Source of the DNA: Cunninghamella blakesleeana
Lineage: Eukaryota; Mucoromycota; Mucoromycetes; Mucorales; Cunninghamellaceae
DNA: 64,000 bases
Direction: 5' to 3'
Assembly (NCBI GenBank): GCA_017871115.1
Contig: JAFCIZ010000001.1
Span: 4,197,501-4,261,500, forward strand
This document shows, piece by piece, positions 10,554-22,321 of the stretch. Position numbers and translations under genes: made by a program. The notes beneath the pieces were generated by a model. The model did not search any database and was not told where the DNA came from. It saw nothing but the letters and a program-made list of their open reading frames with translations. Positions within the stretch are counted from its first letter, which is position 1. The number at the start of each line of letters is the position of its first letter.

Positions 10554-11816
10554 ATGTCAAATGATAAAGTTAAAAGACGATCTGTATCCATTCTATCAAC
10601 TATACAAAATAAAAACACTTTATCCATCATAATAGGTATAGTTTTTATTTTTAGTCTATTAATATATCAATTTAACGGCACCTGCGTTGAAAACAACATA
10701 GCTACATATGATAATAATGGTAATATAATTGATTCTGTTCAACAGTTATCTCAAACTCCTTTAAAAACTATCACATTTACAAATTTAAACGACTTTAATG
10801 GCCCTTCCCAAGTTGTGATCATGTCTATATTACCACCTTGGGCTATTGATGGCAATACACTTGATATTTTTTTTAAGCAGTTGGCGCAACAAACTCATAA
10901 ACAAACTCGAGTAGCACTTTTAGTTGTCAATCCACCTAGCCCTACTACTATATATACTGTTCGACAGTATATTGAAAAGGCGCATCTTCATTTCCCTATT
11001 GCTTTATATACAAAAACTTTTGAACCTTTTCAAGATTTATTATTGAATCCTGATGATGAATCTAATCAAAAAGCCATTTATGAATTGGAGCCTTTAAGAA
11101 GAAGCCTTTTAGCAAGGACTCGCAATTATTTACTTCAATCCTCTTTAATGACATCAGACAAATATGTATTATGGTTAGATCCCTTATTACAAGAATTTCC
11201 TAAAACATTAATCGAGGATTTTATTTATATCGTGGAAGGTAAAAATAACAACCATAACGATCATTCGTTATCATCCGCCATCGATATTTTAGTACCTAAT
11301 ACGATGATTCAAAAAAATGGAAGGGATTGGGGTTATGATCGTTCCAATTGGCAAGAAACCGAAATGTCAAAAGCAATTCAAGAAACAGTAGCTGAAGATT
11401 TTATATTTATGGAAGGGTGGTGGGAATTTGAAACTCGTCGATTTCTTTTAATTGATATGATGGATACCGAAGATGATATTGTGAAGAAAGTGGATGATGA
11501 TAAGAAAAAAAAAAAGATAAAGGATAATCAACATCTCTTTAAAAAAGTACCTTTGGATGGTGTTGGATCAACTTGTTTATTTGTTAAAGCCGAAATTCAT
11601 CAAAGTGGTATTAATTTCCCTCCTTACCCTTATCAACACCAATTAGATTCCGAAGCCTTTGCTAAAGCAGCTCAATCTGAAGGTTATCATATTTATGGTT
11701 TACCAAATTATAAAATATATAGATTAAATGAAGATGATGAAGGAGAATTTGATGATAGTAATAGTAACGGTAGATTAAATCATAATAATCATGATAAAAT
11801 TTTTAACGAATCTTAA
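10554..11816 (+). CDS. GT62 (Anp1/Mnn9/Van1) mannosyltransferase-like protein
   Basis: Single-exon, 420-residue type II membrane protein: short basic N-terminus, one hydrophobic anchor at about residues 23-41, lumenal catalytic domain. In yeast the family forms Golgi mannan polymerase complexes acting on N-glycans. Family landmarks are in order: YVLWLD near residue 204, ILVPN, YDRSNWQETE near 262, EGWWEFETRRFLL near 288, LDGVGSTCLFVKAEIH near 336, and GLPNYKIYRL near 389. In place of the usual D-A-D metal-binding triplet after VLWL there is D-P-L, so the second aspartate is missing. An acidic and lysine-rich insert (about residues 302-327) interrupts the domain. Family call is firm; catalytic activity is doubtful unless another residue substitutes. 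Confidence 0.85.
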   Translation: MSNDKVKRRSVSILSTIQNKNTLSIIIGIVFIFSLLIYQFNGTCVENNIATYDNNGNIIDSVQQLSQTPLKTITFTNLNDFNGPSQVVIMSILPPWAIDGNTLDIFFKQLAQQTHKQTRVALLVVNPPSPTTIYTVRQYIEKAHLHFPIALYTKTFEPFQDLLLNPDDESNQKAIYELEPLRRSLLARTRNYLLQSSLMTSDKYVLWLDPLLQEFPKTLIEDFIYIVEGKNNNHNDHSLSSAIDILVPNTMIQKNGRDWGYDRSNWQETEMSKAIQETVAEDFIFMEGWWEFETRRFLLIDMMDTEDDIVKKVDDDKKKKKIKDNQHLFKKVPLDGVGSTCLFVKAEIHQSGINFPPYPYQHQLDSEAFAKAAQSEGYHIYGLPNYKIYRLNEDDEGEFDDSNSNGRLNHNNHDKIFNES

Positions 11817-12088
11817 TTATAGTAATAAAAAGAAAATGAATGAAAAATGAAATAGAGACTTTTTTAAAAAGAAATATGGCATAAAAAAAGATTTACGGAT
11901 CATCAAAAATAGTAAAAATTAAAGTTTTTAACATGACTCAAATGGATAGGACAACCGGAAGTAAACAGAAAAAAATAAAAGCGAAAGGGCGGGGAAAAAA
12001 AAATTATATAAATCCTTTTATTGGATTACTTTTTTTTTTTTTTTTTTTTGTTTTTCTTCTCATTTATTTATTAATTTATTTTAAAAAT

Positions 12089-12757
12089 ATGGTTCAAGAT
12101 ACTAATACAACTATTGTTGTACGTAAGGCAGTATTAGACGACGTTGTTCATAAACACCAAATTCATAAAGTAGTGAATGCAGCTTATAGAGCTGAAGGTA
12201 AGTTTGGAGTATATAGACGATTTAAAAATAAAAAGCAATAATTATAAATATATCTTTATAAGGATAAATAACTGTAAAACTAAATATCTATTTATCTATC
12301 AATAGGAGGTTGGACTACCGAAAAAGATCTTGTTCATGGAGAACGATCCACCATTGAAGATATAGAAAACCATATTAAGGACCAAGTGAATATATTAATA
12401 TTAGCTTTTGAAACCAAGGGAAACAATGGTGATCAACACCAAGAAGAAAGAGTTGTAGGTACCATTCAGATTCAACATGCTAATGAAGAAGAGGCTGAAC
12501 TTGGATTATTATCGGTGGATCCATCCCTTCAATCCAAAGGTATTGGTGGTAAATTGGTTCGAGCTGCTTTAAAAGAAATGAAAGAAGAACGTCATTATTT
12601 GAGAGCCGTAATGCACTTATTAGAAGTACGTACAGAAATTTTGGCGTGGTACAAAAAACTTGGTTTTGAACCTACTGGAGAAAGAATACCTTTTGTTTGG
12701 CCTGCATTATTAAAAATACCTGATACTCACTTTATTACTCTTAAAAAGACTTTATAA
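12089..12757 (+). CDS. GNAT-family N-acetyltransferase
   Basis: Acetyl-CoA-dependent N-acetyltransferase of unknown substrate. Exons 12089-12197 and 12306-12757 give 186 residues. The ATG at 12089 is chosen because the frame upstream, open back to 11933, is a low-complexity stretch of lysines and phenylalanines, whereas MVQDTNTTIVVRKA begins a normal GNAT first strand. Motif A is QSKGIGGKLVRAAL (about residue 115), preceded by the strand LGLLSVDPS. The C-terminal AWYKKLGFEPTGE block is the motif B region typical of the family. The nearest well-known group is small fungal stand-alone GNATs; nothing in the neighbourhood points to a substrate. Confidence 0.85.
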
Positions 12758-13059
12758 ATTTTGTAACTTTATTTTAATTTAATATTTTGGGACAATAAAT
12801 TTTCATATTTAATTTTAAAAGATTATGTACCTGTTTTATTTTATTTGTTTTTTGTATTATTAACTTGTTATTGTTATTGTTATTAAATATACGTATTAAT
12901 ATAATTTTATATTATAAATAAAAAAATAATCATATCTAAGATAAAGTTTTGAAAAGAAAAATTGGACGGGGTTTTAAAAAAAGAAGGGTATAAATTTGAT
13001 TTGTTATTATTTTCAATTTTGACTAATCTCCTTTTTTTATTTTTTTTTTTAAAAAAAAA
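12758..13059. other. Intergenic, tandem genes
   Basis: Gap of 302 bases between the GNAT stop and the Emi1-like start. AT-rich with A and T runs just before the next ATG; no separate feature seen. Confidence 0.5.
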
Positions 13060-13600
13060 ATGACAACAGAAGAAACAAAACCAACACAGACTACTCATGA
13101 TGAGGATACAGCTAGTTTTTTTAAAGAATTAGAAACAGAAGAAAAGAAAGACTATTTAACTTGTAGTGCTTCACAAGCTTTTGATTCTGTTTGGCAATGT
13201 TATAGTAAAAAATAATACAATATATATATATATATATATATTAATATTTTATTTTTAATTTTATTATTGGTTTTTTAATTTATTATTGTTATTATTGTAT
13301 TTTATAATTTATTAATTAGCTTTGGGATCTCAAGCCATTCATTATTATAGATATGGATCAAGAAAAGATTGTTCAGTAAAATGGGAAGATTTTAAGTTTT
13401 GTTTAACTACAAAAACCAAGTCCTCCGTAGTGGCTGATGTAATACATACTATATAGGTATATATAAATTATTATTTACTCATTTTTTATTTATTTTATTT
13501 AAATATTTTATAGGAAATGATTCGAAATAGAGAGCAAAAGAAACAATTAGAAAAGAAAAAGCAAAGAAATTCGGAAGAAGTATGGCAACTTCGTGTATAG
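13060..13600 (+). CDS. Emi1-like small protein (DUF3128)
   Basis: Exons 13060-13204, 13320-13438, 13514-13600 encode 116 residues. The centre has the DUF3128 pattern: CSASQAFDSVWQCYTLGSQ, then YYRYGSRKDCSVKWEDFKFCL, that is, four cysteines in two helical Cys pairs with the conserved YYRxG between them. Yeast Emi1 (early meiotic induction) and its relatives carry this domain; the paired cysteines resemble twin-Cys mitochondrial or cytosolic proteins, but the molecular role is not established. The C-terminal tail is lysine/glutamine-rich and predicted helical. All splice junctions preserve the domain, which supports the model. Naming it EMI1 itself would go beyond the evidence. Confidence 0.85.
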
Positions 13601-14120
13601 TAATAAATATCACATTTTTTTTTTTTAGACTTAATAGGTGTATATAAATATATATAATGTAATAATAATGATAATAATAAAAATATTAGGTTGTTTTTCA
13701 TGCATTTGTTTTTCTTTTTTTATTTGTTTATATTGTTAATATTGTTTAAAAATTATATTTCTATTAATATCTTTTTAATAATGATGCTATTCCAAACAAG
13801 CATATTATATATGATTTCATAATAACTTGAATAACAATAAATAATAATTATAATATTAGAGTATTATGTATGATACATTCTAATGTACATGTCATATTAA
13901 GTTTGTGAAGGGAGAAAAAAGTTTATTTTTTTATGCACCCGAATGTATGAAAAAAGAAAAAAAATCTGGGTTTCAATTGGTCACATTTTTTTTAAAAAAC
14001 TTAAAAATTTATACTTTTTTTTTCTTCCTTCTTCTTTACTTCCATTCATTTTATTTTATTTTTTGCATTGTATATAGATATAAATATATAATATATATTT
14101 TTATATTAATATTAAATATA
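13601..14120. other. Intergenic, upstream of the DENN gene
   Basis: 520 bases of AT-rich sequence. A frame is open from 13905 into the DENN gene, but its peptide is phenylalanine- and isoleucine-rich low complexity, as expected from T runs in a leader. Confidence 0.5.
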
Positions 14121-17100
14121 ATGTCAATATCTCCTACCTCTCCTTCAATGGTAGCAGATTATTTCTTTGTAACAGGTTTATGTGATGATGATTTATTATT
14201 AACTTACCAACAAGTACAAAAAGGTTTTGATCAATTCAATGAAGCATCTTATTACCTTAACCAACAAACATCTGCTGCAGAGAAAACTCCTGATATATCT
14301 ACTTTACAGTTAAATTCGGATGCTTCTTTTTCTTCTTCTCCCCCTCCTTCAACAACAACAGTAACAGATAATAATAATATTGATACAACTACCACCACCA
14401 CCACCAATAATGATACTCTCTCTAAAAGTCAAACAAGACGTAAACGAGGTTTTAGTCTTCCACCTATTATATCAGATACTCTTCCTTCAAAAGATTCACT
14501 TAATGATGTATTAGATCATGTTCAAACCGTTATAGATAATTTTGATAAAGAACGAGACTCTGCTCGTGATAGTGTTATTGCTATTTCTACTACTACTTCA
14601 CCAACACAATTAGCTCAATCACCAAATACTAATGATCATACAAGAAGAGCTAGTTTAAAATCAACAAATCATCATCGGAATAGTTTTTCAAAGCGTTTAT
14701 CTTTACATGATACGACTTGGCATCATTTTGATTCTATTAAAAGTAAGTTTCGTATCATAATAATAATTATAATAGCAATAATCTTGTATCTGCTAAAATT
14801 AACACTTATTCCTTTATTATTAATAATTTATTAATGCATTGCTAGGAAGAAGTACCTTTTCCTTGTCAAACCAAGATCATTATGTTAGATCGAGATCAAT
14901 ATCTAATCCAAAAGATATATTATCAGAAAACCAACATCACCATCTTCATGATCACGAAAAAGTAGCAGTGGTAGTTGAAGAAAAAGAGGATGAAGATGAA
15001 AATGATTTACCAACAATGCCTCATTTACTTGATGTTAAATATCCACCTACTGTTTTAATGAGGTACCCTTCACAAGATTTATCAATTCCTTTTCCTTCTT
15101 ATTTATCTATGGTAATAAAGTCTGGAATATATTAGTTCAAATTAATAGGAATATTTTTGTTTGCTAATTTATTATCTTTTTATTCGTTGATTTTTATTTT
15201 CGAAATTTTTAGTTTTGCTTTCCACGTGACATATCATTATACTATGGGGATGAGCCTCCACCTGAAAAAATTCATTCTTTTGTAATGCCTAAAGAATAAT
15301 ATAAAATATAATAAAGTTATAAAATAGTATTAGAAGTGAAACAAAAGGAATATATATACATATATGCCTCTACTAACATTGTTTTTTATTTTTATTTAAA
15401 GGCAATTACTAATGATACTGGGTCAACTTTATATGGTACGTGTTGCATATTTTACGAACCTTTATCAAATGATTTGATCGATTCCGTAGATGATTCCCTT
15501 AAAAATTGGGTGAATAAAAATATTGTAAGTTTATAACTGAGAAAAAAAAAAATAGACTATAAAAATTAAATCATTCTCATTTTTAATATTTTTATATTCT
15601 AATATAAAAAATTATCAAGCCATCAAGTACAGTGGAATATGCAAAACATCTTGAAGAGAAATTAGAGAATGAAAAATTGCATATAGAGCAGTGCAACACT
15701 GAACTAGCCTCTCTCTTATCATCGTCGTCAACATCAAGCAATGATACAGAACGACAACAAGAATTAGAAGAGCGAATACGGTTATCATCTGAAACTTTAA
15801 TATTATATAAGGAATTGTTAGAGCCTATTAAATTAGCTATTTGTAAGCCACAACATATATGGATGCCAAAAAGCATTGGGTTACTTGGAAGATTGCCCTG
15901 GCTAGATTTTTATAGTGATTGGACAAAAATTTTATTGGATGCTGTAGTAGGTGTTCGTGGTAAAAAGAATAATGATTTATCAATTGATGTTAAAAAGTAA
16001 ATACACACACATACACACGCTCATATATAAGTATATATATAATATAATAATAATGATAGTAATATTTTTTTTATTCATTTACTTATTTCTATTTTCGTTA
16101 TATATATATATATATATATATGTGAATATATTTTTTAGTGCTGTTGAAAATTTATTATTTCATATACCTTTGCCTCCACCTGGTAGATTTGAAATTGGAT
16201 TCACTATTAATAGTAAACCATTGTATATATCAAGACCTGCTATGAATGAAGTTCCTGTACTAAAAAATGTAAGTTTATAAATGGTGCATAATTATATGTA
16301 TATAAAACTGATTTAATATTTTTACCCACTTTAAATTACTTTCATTATAGTTTTCATTATATCCTCTATTTCGCGCTTTATCTCCTCATTTGATTATGGC
16401 AGTTTTGGAAGTAAGAGTGATATATCAATATATATATAGTTAAAAATAAATTACCTATTATACTAATACATATTAATTACCTTTTTCTTTCTATTTTTTC
16501 TTTTTCATCTTTATTCTTTATTTTCATTAGACTATATTAGCAGAAGGAAAGATCATATTTTTATCTGAGCATTGTAGTATGTTATCTTTGGCCTGTGAAT
16601 CGTTTCGTTATTTGATTTTTCCATTTTATTGGCAATTTATATTTATTCCTTTACTACCAGATAAATTATTAACTTGTTTACAAGTAAGTATTAATCAAAT
16701 TAATAATAATAATAATAATAATACAAATAAAGATCAACAAAAAAGGGAAAATAAGAAAGTGATAGTAATAGTGTTAAATATTAATAAAAACCACCATCTT
16801 TTTAGGCACCTGTACCATATATAGTTGGATTTAATGGCAATATGGATGAAATTGAAGAATTTGTACCTGATGATGTGAGTGCATATTTATAATTATGTAT
16901 ATAAATTGTTTTATAGCTATATAAATTTATTTATATATTTATTTTTATTTTTTATTTCCTCTTATCAAGGCGCTTATTGTGAATTTAGATATCAATACAA
17001 TACATCAAAGCTCACGCGCACCTATGTTACCTGATCGTCAGAGAAGAAAATTACAAGCGTCTATAGAGTTACATTGCCCATTACATAATAAATATCGAGT

Positions 17101-18179
17101 ACCTTATGGTATTCCCTTATCCATGCAAACAGCTTTTCCTAATGGTCGTTTATTATTATCAAGTAATAAATCAAAATCACAAGAGCCTATTGAAACACCA
17201 GCAGCAAGGCATAGAATGTCTGAAGCTTCTGACAATAGCTCTGTATGGTCAGGTTCAAAAATGAGTTGGCAGTTGCCTTTATCTACGGGGATTTGGAGTA
17301 ATACTGGTAGTAGAAGAAATTCAAATGAATCTTTTTCATCAACCTATAGTAATAACAATAGCAATAATAATAATAATCATAATCATTATACCAGTGCTAT
17401 TACTACAACTACTACTTCTCAACATCACTATTCCCCTCATATATCATCTTTACAGCAGCAAAATACAAATTACAATCAATCAAAACAAAGATCTTCCATG
17501 CCTGTATCGAATGGAAATAATGATTCTTCCTTATTTAGACCACAAAATAGGTTATCTGACCCCGCTCCACGAAAGCAAGATTTATTTGATAAGTTTAGTA
17601 ATGAGTTACAGGTAAAAGAAAATGGTTTATATTTTTTTTTATAAAAGGGATGAATCAAAATATTGACCCTCTTTTTTTCTTTTTTCTTTTTCTCTTTTTA
17701 TTTATTATTAGTCTAATGGAATGCTGTCAGGAGGGATGTCTAAACCAATGGCAACTTTTCAAGTAAGTATATACATATATTAAAATAATATATATTATGA
17801 TACAAGGTTATTAATGTTATATTTATATAATAATAAAAAAATAGCAAACGCCCGATCAGTCCATTTCATCCATGTCATCACCAAGTTTCAATAGATCTTG
17901 GATACCTGCAACTATTACGGAGAATAATTATAATTCGAACCAAAATCATCAGCAAAGTACAGTCAATGAAGTATCAAGACATGTCAAACACGTAGAAGGG
18001 CATATTATGGCAACGCTTTTCCCTCAGGAATTATTTTCTTTCCAAGGTTATCGTTGTCTCTGTGGGAAACCAGTTGAACATGAACATTTATCTGTAGATA
18101 ATATATACCGTATTTGTCAAGGTATTAAAATAATATATATTTACATATAAATACTATTTTGTATTTACCTATTGGTACC

Positions 18180-18213
<34 letters not shown>

Positions 18214-19150
18214 CATTTATATATAAAATATATATATTAGAATGTCATCTGGTTACACATGATTCATGCACAGATCAAATACTCCACCCTTGCTTACCAG
18301 CATGTTTTGATGAAACTAAAATACAAGACACATTTTTACGTATGTTTGCTTCGCTTTTATATGGTTACCGACACGGTTTTATGGATCCTTCAGATACTCC
18401 TATCGCCAATAAATCATATATCATTAATAATAATAATAATAATCAAAATAATAATGTAAACGGAGGCGGTAATAGACAGAGAAGAAAATCTATTTTTTTC
18501 TCAAAAGATAATTTTTTGAAGCATTCTGATAAAGATACACGCGTAAGTAAATTATTATTATTATTATAATAACAATAAGAAAGAGAAGAAAACGAAGGAA
18601 AAGATAGAATATATGTATATAATTATATACTCACTTTCTTATTTTTACTTTCCTTTCTTTTTTCCTTTTTTTTTTTTATTATAATAGAGCTACCTTGCCA
18701 CTTTAGCAAACTCCCAAATGTTTACCCAATTTATAACCGATAGACTAAGTAAACCTTTAAATGATCCTGAGATCTTAATGTTTGATGAATACATAAAGTT
18801 AAAACTGAATAGATCCAAGTTAAGACTTGTGAAAGAAAATACTCCATTTTTAAATGTAAGTTAATTTTCTTCTTCTTCTTTTAAATCTCTATTACCATCA
18901 TTAAAAAAAAACAGTGTTAAATATATTTTATTTATATATTTATTTTATTTTTTATTTTTTTGTCGAATATTTATAGGATGACTCATACCGAATCTCACAA
19001 GTTTTATGGACTGGTACTTCCGAAAATGAACCCAGTATAATATGTAATTATATATATTGACTAAAAAAAAGAGATAAAAAAATTCATTATAATTCTTACT
19101 TAATTTTGATTTTTTTTTTAGATGATCGGTTTCCTACTAATTTTTCTTGA
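14121..19150 (+). CDS. Tripartite DENN-domain protein with C1-like zinc finger (probable Rab GEF)
   Basis: Sixteen exons: 14121-14742, 14846-15111, 15213-15281, 15402-15524, 15620-15996, 16139-16268, 16351-16410, 16531-16683, 16806-16874, 16970-17611, 17712-17762, 17845-18121, 18241-18542, 18688-18855, 18977-19043, 19122-19150; phase is kept at every join, giving 1134 residues. After a Ser/Thr-rich leader, uDENN starts at PTVLMRYPSQDL (about 255) and FCFPRDISLYYGD (297). cDENN spans about 470-640 with PLFRALSPHLIMAVLETILAEG, then IIFLSEHCSML, and IVGFNG. A Ser/Asn-rich linker follows. Residues about 910-965 hold a cysteine/histidine finger (CLCGKPVEHEH, CQECHLVTHDSC, HPCLPAC) like C1 domains. 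dDENN follows (FLRMFASLLYGYRHGF, TRSYLATLANSQMFTQFI). DENN proteins exchange GDP on Rabs; which Rab is unknown. Confidence 0.88.
18181..18213. repeat. (AAT)n microsatellite in DENN intron 12
   Basis: Eleven perfect AAT units inside the intron between exons 12 and 13 of the DENN gene. Confidence 0.95.
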
Positions 19151-19558
19151 TCAAGCTTTTGTACATATAATTATTATTTAACAATTTAATGAACTAGTAT
19201 TTAATGTCATTTTATATCTTTCCTATTTTATTTATTTAGACTTTTCGTTTTTATTTTTAATAATCATTTAATAACTGATTACAATTGATTTAATAAGAAC
19301 AATAAAATAAGGTACTTTTTTTATTCATATATTAAAATATGTAAAGGTATATACTTTTTATTACAAGTAGAATGTATCATTTTTAACTCCAATAAAATTT
19401 TACGGTTAATCTAATTTTAAAAAAAATCGGTTAAAATATTCCGTAATCAACATGCTGAAATTTTTTTTAAAAATGGAGTTTAATTTTATTTTTGTAATCT
19501 TTTATTTCTCTTTTCCATTTTATTTATCCAAATTTGTATTTATATATAATATTAGACC
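19151..19558. other. Intergenic, upstream of ferrochelatase
   Basis: 408 bases, AT-rich. Contains one copy of the motif GGAGTTTAA at 19475-19483, about 80 bases before the ferrochelatase ATG, discussed in the findings. Confidence 0.5.
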
Positions 19559-21228
19559 ATGTTTAACATACTAAAACGCTCAGCACGTATGTTAATAATA
19601 ATAATGTATATAAAAAAAAAATCATTGATCGTTATGATACTAATAAACAATACATATACACACACATATATATATAATATTTATAGCATCCCAATCTGTC
19701 GTGTTTACAACCTCACGTTATTTCGCGACTACAGTAAACAAAAAACCGTAAGTGTTTAATTTTAAAATGAAATATGTTATATAAAATATTAATAAACTAT
19801 CATTTATATGTATATGTATATTTATATTTATATTTATATATATATTCATATTCATTTGAATTCCATATTTTTATTATCTTTGTTATAATATATATGTTTT
19901 TATTAGTCCTACAGCCATTTTATTAACTAATATGGGTGGCCCAGAAACTTTAGACGATGTACATGACTTTTTATTAAATTTATTCAGTGATCGTGATATT
20001 ATGAAATTACCTTTTCAGTCAAGTCTTGCTCAATGGATTGCTAGACGCCGTACACCAAGTATTAAAGAACAATATGAAGCTATTGGCGGTGGATCGCCTA
20101 TTTTAAAATGGACAAGAAAACAAGGTGAAGCTATGGAAAAAATATTGGATGAAATATCTCCTTCAACTGGTAAGTTTTATATATATATGGATCAACAAAT
20201 CAGAGATTATATATGTGCTTTACATTTACTCCTCTCTCACTTTTTCTTTTTCTTTTATTATTATTACTATAATCGTTTTTTATTTATTTATATTAGCACC
20301 ACATAAACATTATATTGCTTTCAGATATGTCAACCCATTTACTCAAGCTGCTTTAGAAGAAATGAAAGCCGATGGAGTAGAAAGAGCTATTGTATTTACA
20401 CAATATCCCCAATATTCATGTTCTACAACAGGAAGTAGCATGAATGAATTACATCGTGGAATTGTTAAAAACGGAATGGAAAATATTAATTGGAGCATTA
20501 TTGATAGATGGCCTACCCATCCTGGATTTATTGAAGCCATGGCAACTAAAATAGAACGTAAATTAGCCGAATATACTCCTGAACAAAAAAAAGATGCTAT
20601 TATTTTATTCTCTGCTCATTCTTTACCCATGGATGTGGTTAATCGTGGAGATCCTTATCCAAGTGAAGTTGCTTCAAGTGTGGATCATATCATGAAAAGG
20701 TTAAATAATCAATATCCTTATCGTTTGATTTGGCAATCTCAAGTAGGTCCTAAAGCTTGGTTGGGTCCTCAAACGGCAGATGTTATAAAGAATTATGCTA
20801 AAGCGGGTAAAAAGAATTTAGTGGTAGTTCCTATTGCTTTTACAAATGATCATATTGAAACTTTATTTGAATTAGATCATGAATATGGAAAAGAAGCAAA
20901 AGAGGTAATGTTGTTATAAATGGACTCAATAATAATAATAATAATAATAATATGAGATAGATTTGTATTTATTTGTTTTTTCTTTTCTTTTTTTATATAT
21001 TTCACTTCAATTATATCTTTTTAGGCTGGCGTTACTGGATGGAAGCGTGCTGAAGCTTTAAATGATGATCCTATATTTACTAAAGCTATGGCTGATATTG
21101 TGAAAGAGCATTTATCATCAAACCAATTAGTATCACGTCAATGGTATTTACGTTGTCCTGGCTGTACTTTCGACAGCTGTGGAACAACGAGAGATTTTTT
21201 CAAGGCTCGTGATAGCCAACAACAATGA
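19559..21228 (+). CDS. HEM15: Ferrochelatase
   Basis: Last enzyme of heme synthesis: inserts Fe2+ into protoporphyrin IX at the mitochondrial inner membrane. Exons 19559-19586, 19687-19747, 19907-20169, 20297-20904, 21025-21228 give 387 residues. The first about 28 residues are basic, Ser/Thr-rich and free of acidic residues, a likely mitochondrial presequence. Mature-domain motifs: LLTNMGGPE (36), [12 protein letters not shown] (154), the catalytic-loop ILFSAHSLP with the active-site His, [13 protein letters not shown], and [17 protein letters not shown] near the conserved C-terminal glutamate pocket. The C-terminus carries C-P-G-C-x4-C (Cys 364, 367, 372), and with Cys159 in YSCST this gives the four-cysteine [2Fe-2S] pattern of animal and fission yeast enzymes. 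Confidence is high. Confidence 0.96.
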
Positions 21229-22321
21229 TGCTATTTTAGAAAACATATACATCAATTATAGTAATAATAATAACAATTTTTATTATGATATTTAATGTAT
21301 AGTAATAGTAAAATCATATTCATTAAAAAAATATAGTCGTTTAGCATAGTTCTTTTATATTATTTCAATTTTTTATGATATGCAATCCATTTATTAAGAA
21401 ATAAACCTAAAAATAATGTAGCTCTGTTCTTTATAATCTAGAGCTTTTCATATATCATTTGTACTAAAGTGCTTTATAAAAATAAATAAAGAAAATATAT
21501 TTACAAAAAGCAATGCTTAGGATATCTCTTGAAGATTAAAAAATAGGAAATCAAGAAATAAGTTCAATTTTTATTTTCGAGTGTAAAGTTATTTTTATTA
21601 TGAAAAATCAACTTTTTTTAAAATCAATTTTACTAAACGATCAATACTAAAAATAATACAACTTGATTCTTTAAAATCAGGTGGTTCTAAATCATGTTTT
21701 AAAATAAACAACTTTATAACAGATATATGGAGAAAAATAAGCTTTAAAAAATATGCGAGGATATTATATATACATTCAAAATTTTTAAAAATCTGACGAT
21801 TTCCCACTGATTTTATACTTGTGAATGTTTTTATATTTATTTTTTTACTGGATCCGTAACAAAATATGTGTGTCAAAAGTAGGTCAAGGTATTTAATACA
21901 TTTAAATGCAAGGCTGATCATAAGTCTAATTATTTTATTTTTTTTCAAAATTTTTTAAAAAAACTTGATTTTTTCCATGATATCCATCTTTCCCCTTTGA
22001 AAATTTCAAAAAAAAAGAGTATTTTTTTTAAGAGCTATATATATAATTTTATTACAATTCATAAACAATAAAAATAATAATAACAATAATAATAATAAAA
22101 ACAAGAGAGTACGTATGAAAAGAAAAAAAAAGAAAAAGCTGTATGTATAAATAAATCAACTAAAATAATGGATGTATATTTATTTATCCTATACAAGTAT
22201 TATGTTTTTTTTTTTTTTTTGAAATGAGTGACGAATATATTTGTATTTATATATATAATGAATATATTGGAAAAAGATAAAAGGATGTTATTTTTTTTTT
22301 TTTATTTTTATTTATGTATAA
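21229..22321. other. Convergent intergenic region
   Basis: 1.1 kb between the 3' ends of ferrochelatase and the DnaJ gene. AT-rich with long A and T runs near both gene ends. It contains one moderately long open frame on the minus strand (separate entry) and no other feature. Confidence 0.5.
21598..21948 (-). CDS. Unrecognised 116-residue open frame
   Basis: An ATG-to-stop frame in the intergenic region between convergent genes. The peptide is rich in Ile, Leu, Lys and Phe, with two hydrophobic segments (about residues 9-30 and 65-85) and a less biased end containing LEPPDFKESS. I recognise no family. In sequence this AT-rich an open frame of this length is near the limit of chance, and no splice-supported extension is apparent. 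It may be noise or a fragment of a mobile element. Confidence 0.15.
   Translation of the reverse strand: MKKNKIIRLMISLAFKCIKYLDLLLTHIFCYGSSKKINIKTFTSIKSVGNRQIFKNFECIYNILAYFLKLIFLHISVIKLFILKHDLEPPDFKESSCIIFSIDRLVKLILKKVDFS

Noticed and set aside
11933..12088. In-frame N-terminal extension of the GNAT gene
   Set aside because: The peptide is a Lys-rich stretch followed by poly-Phe from a T run; the GNAT fold starts at 12089.
13905..14120. In-frame N-terminal extension of the DENN gene
   Set aside because: Low-complexity Phe/Tyr/Ile peptide from A/T runs; ATG at 14121 begins sequence with normal composition.
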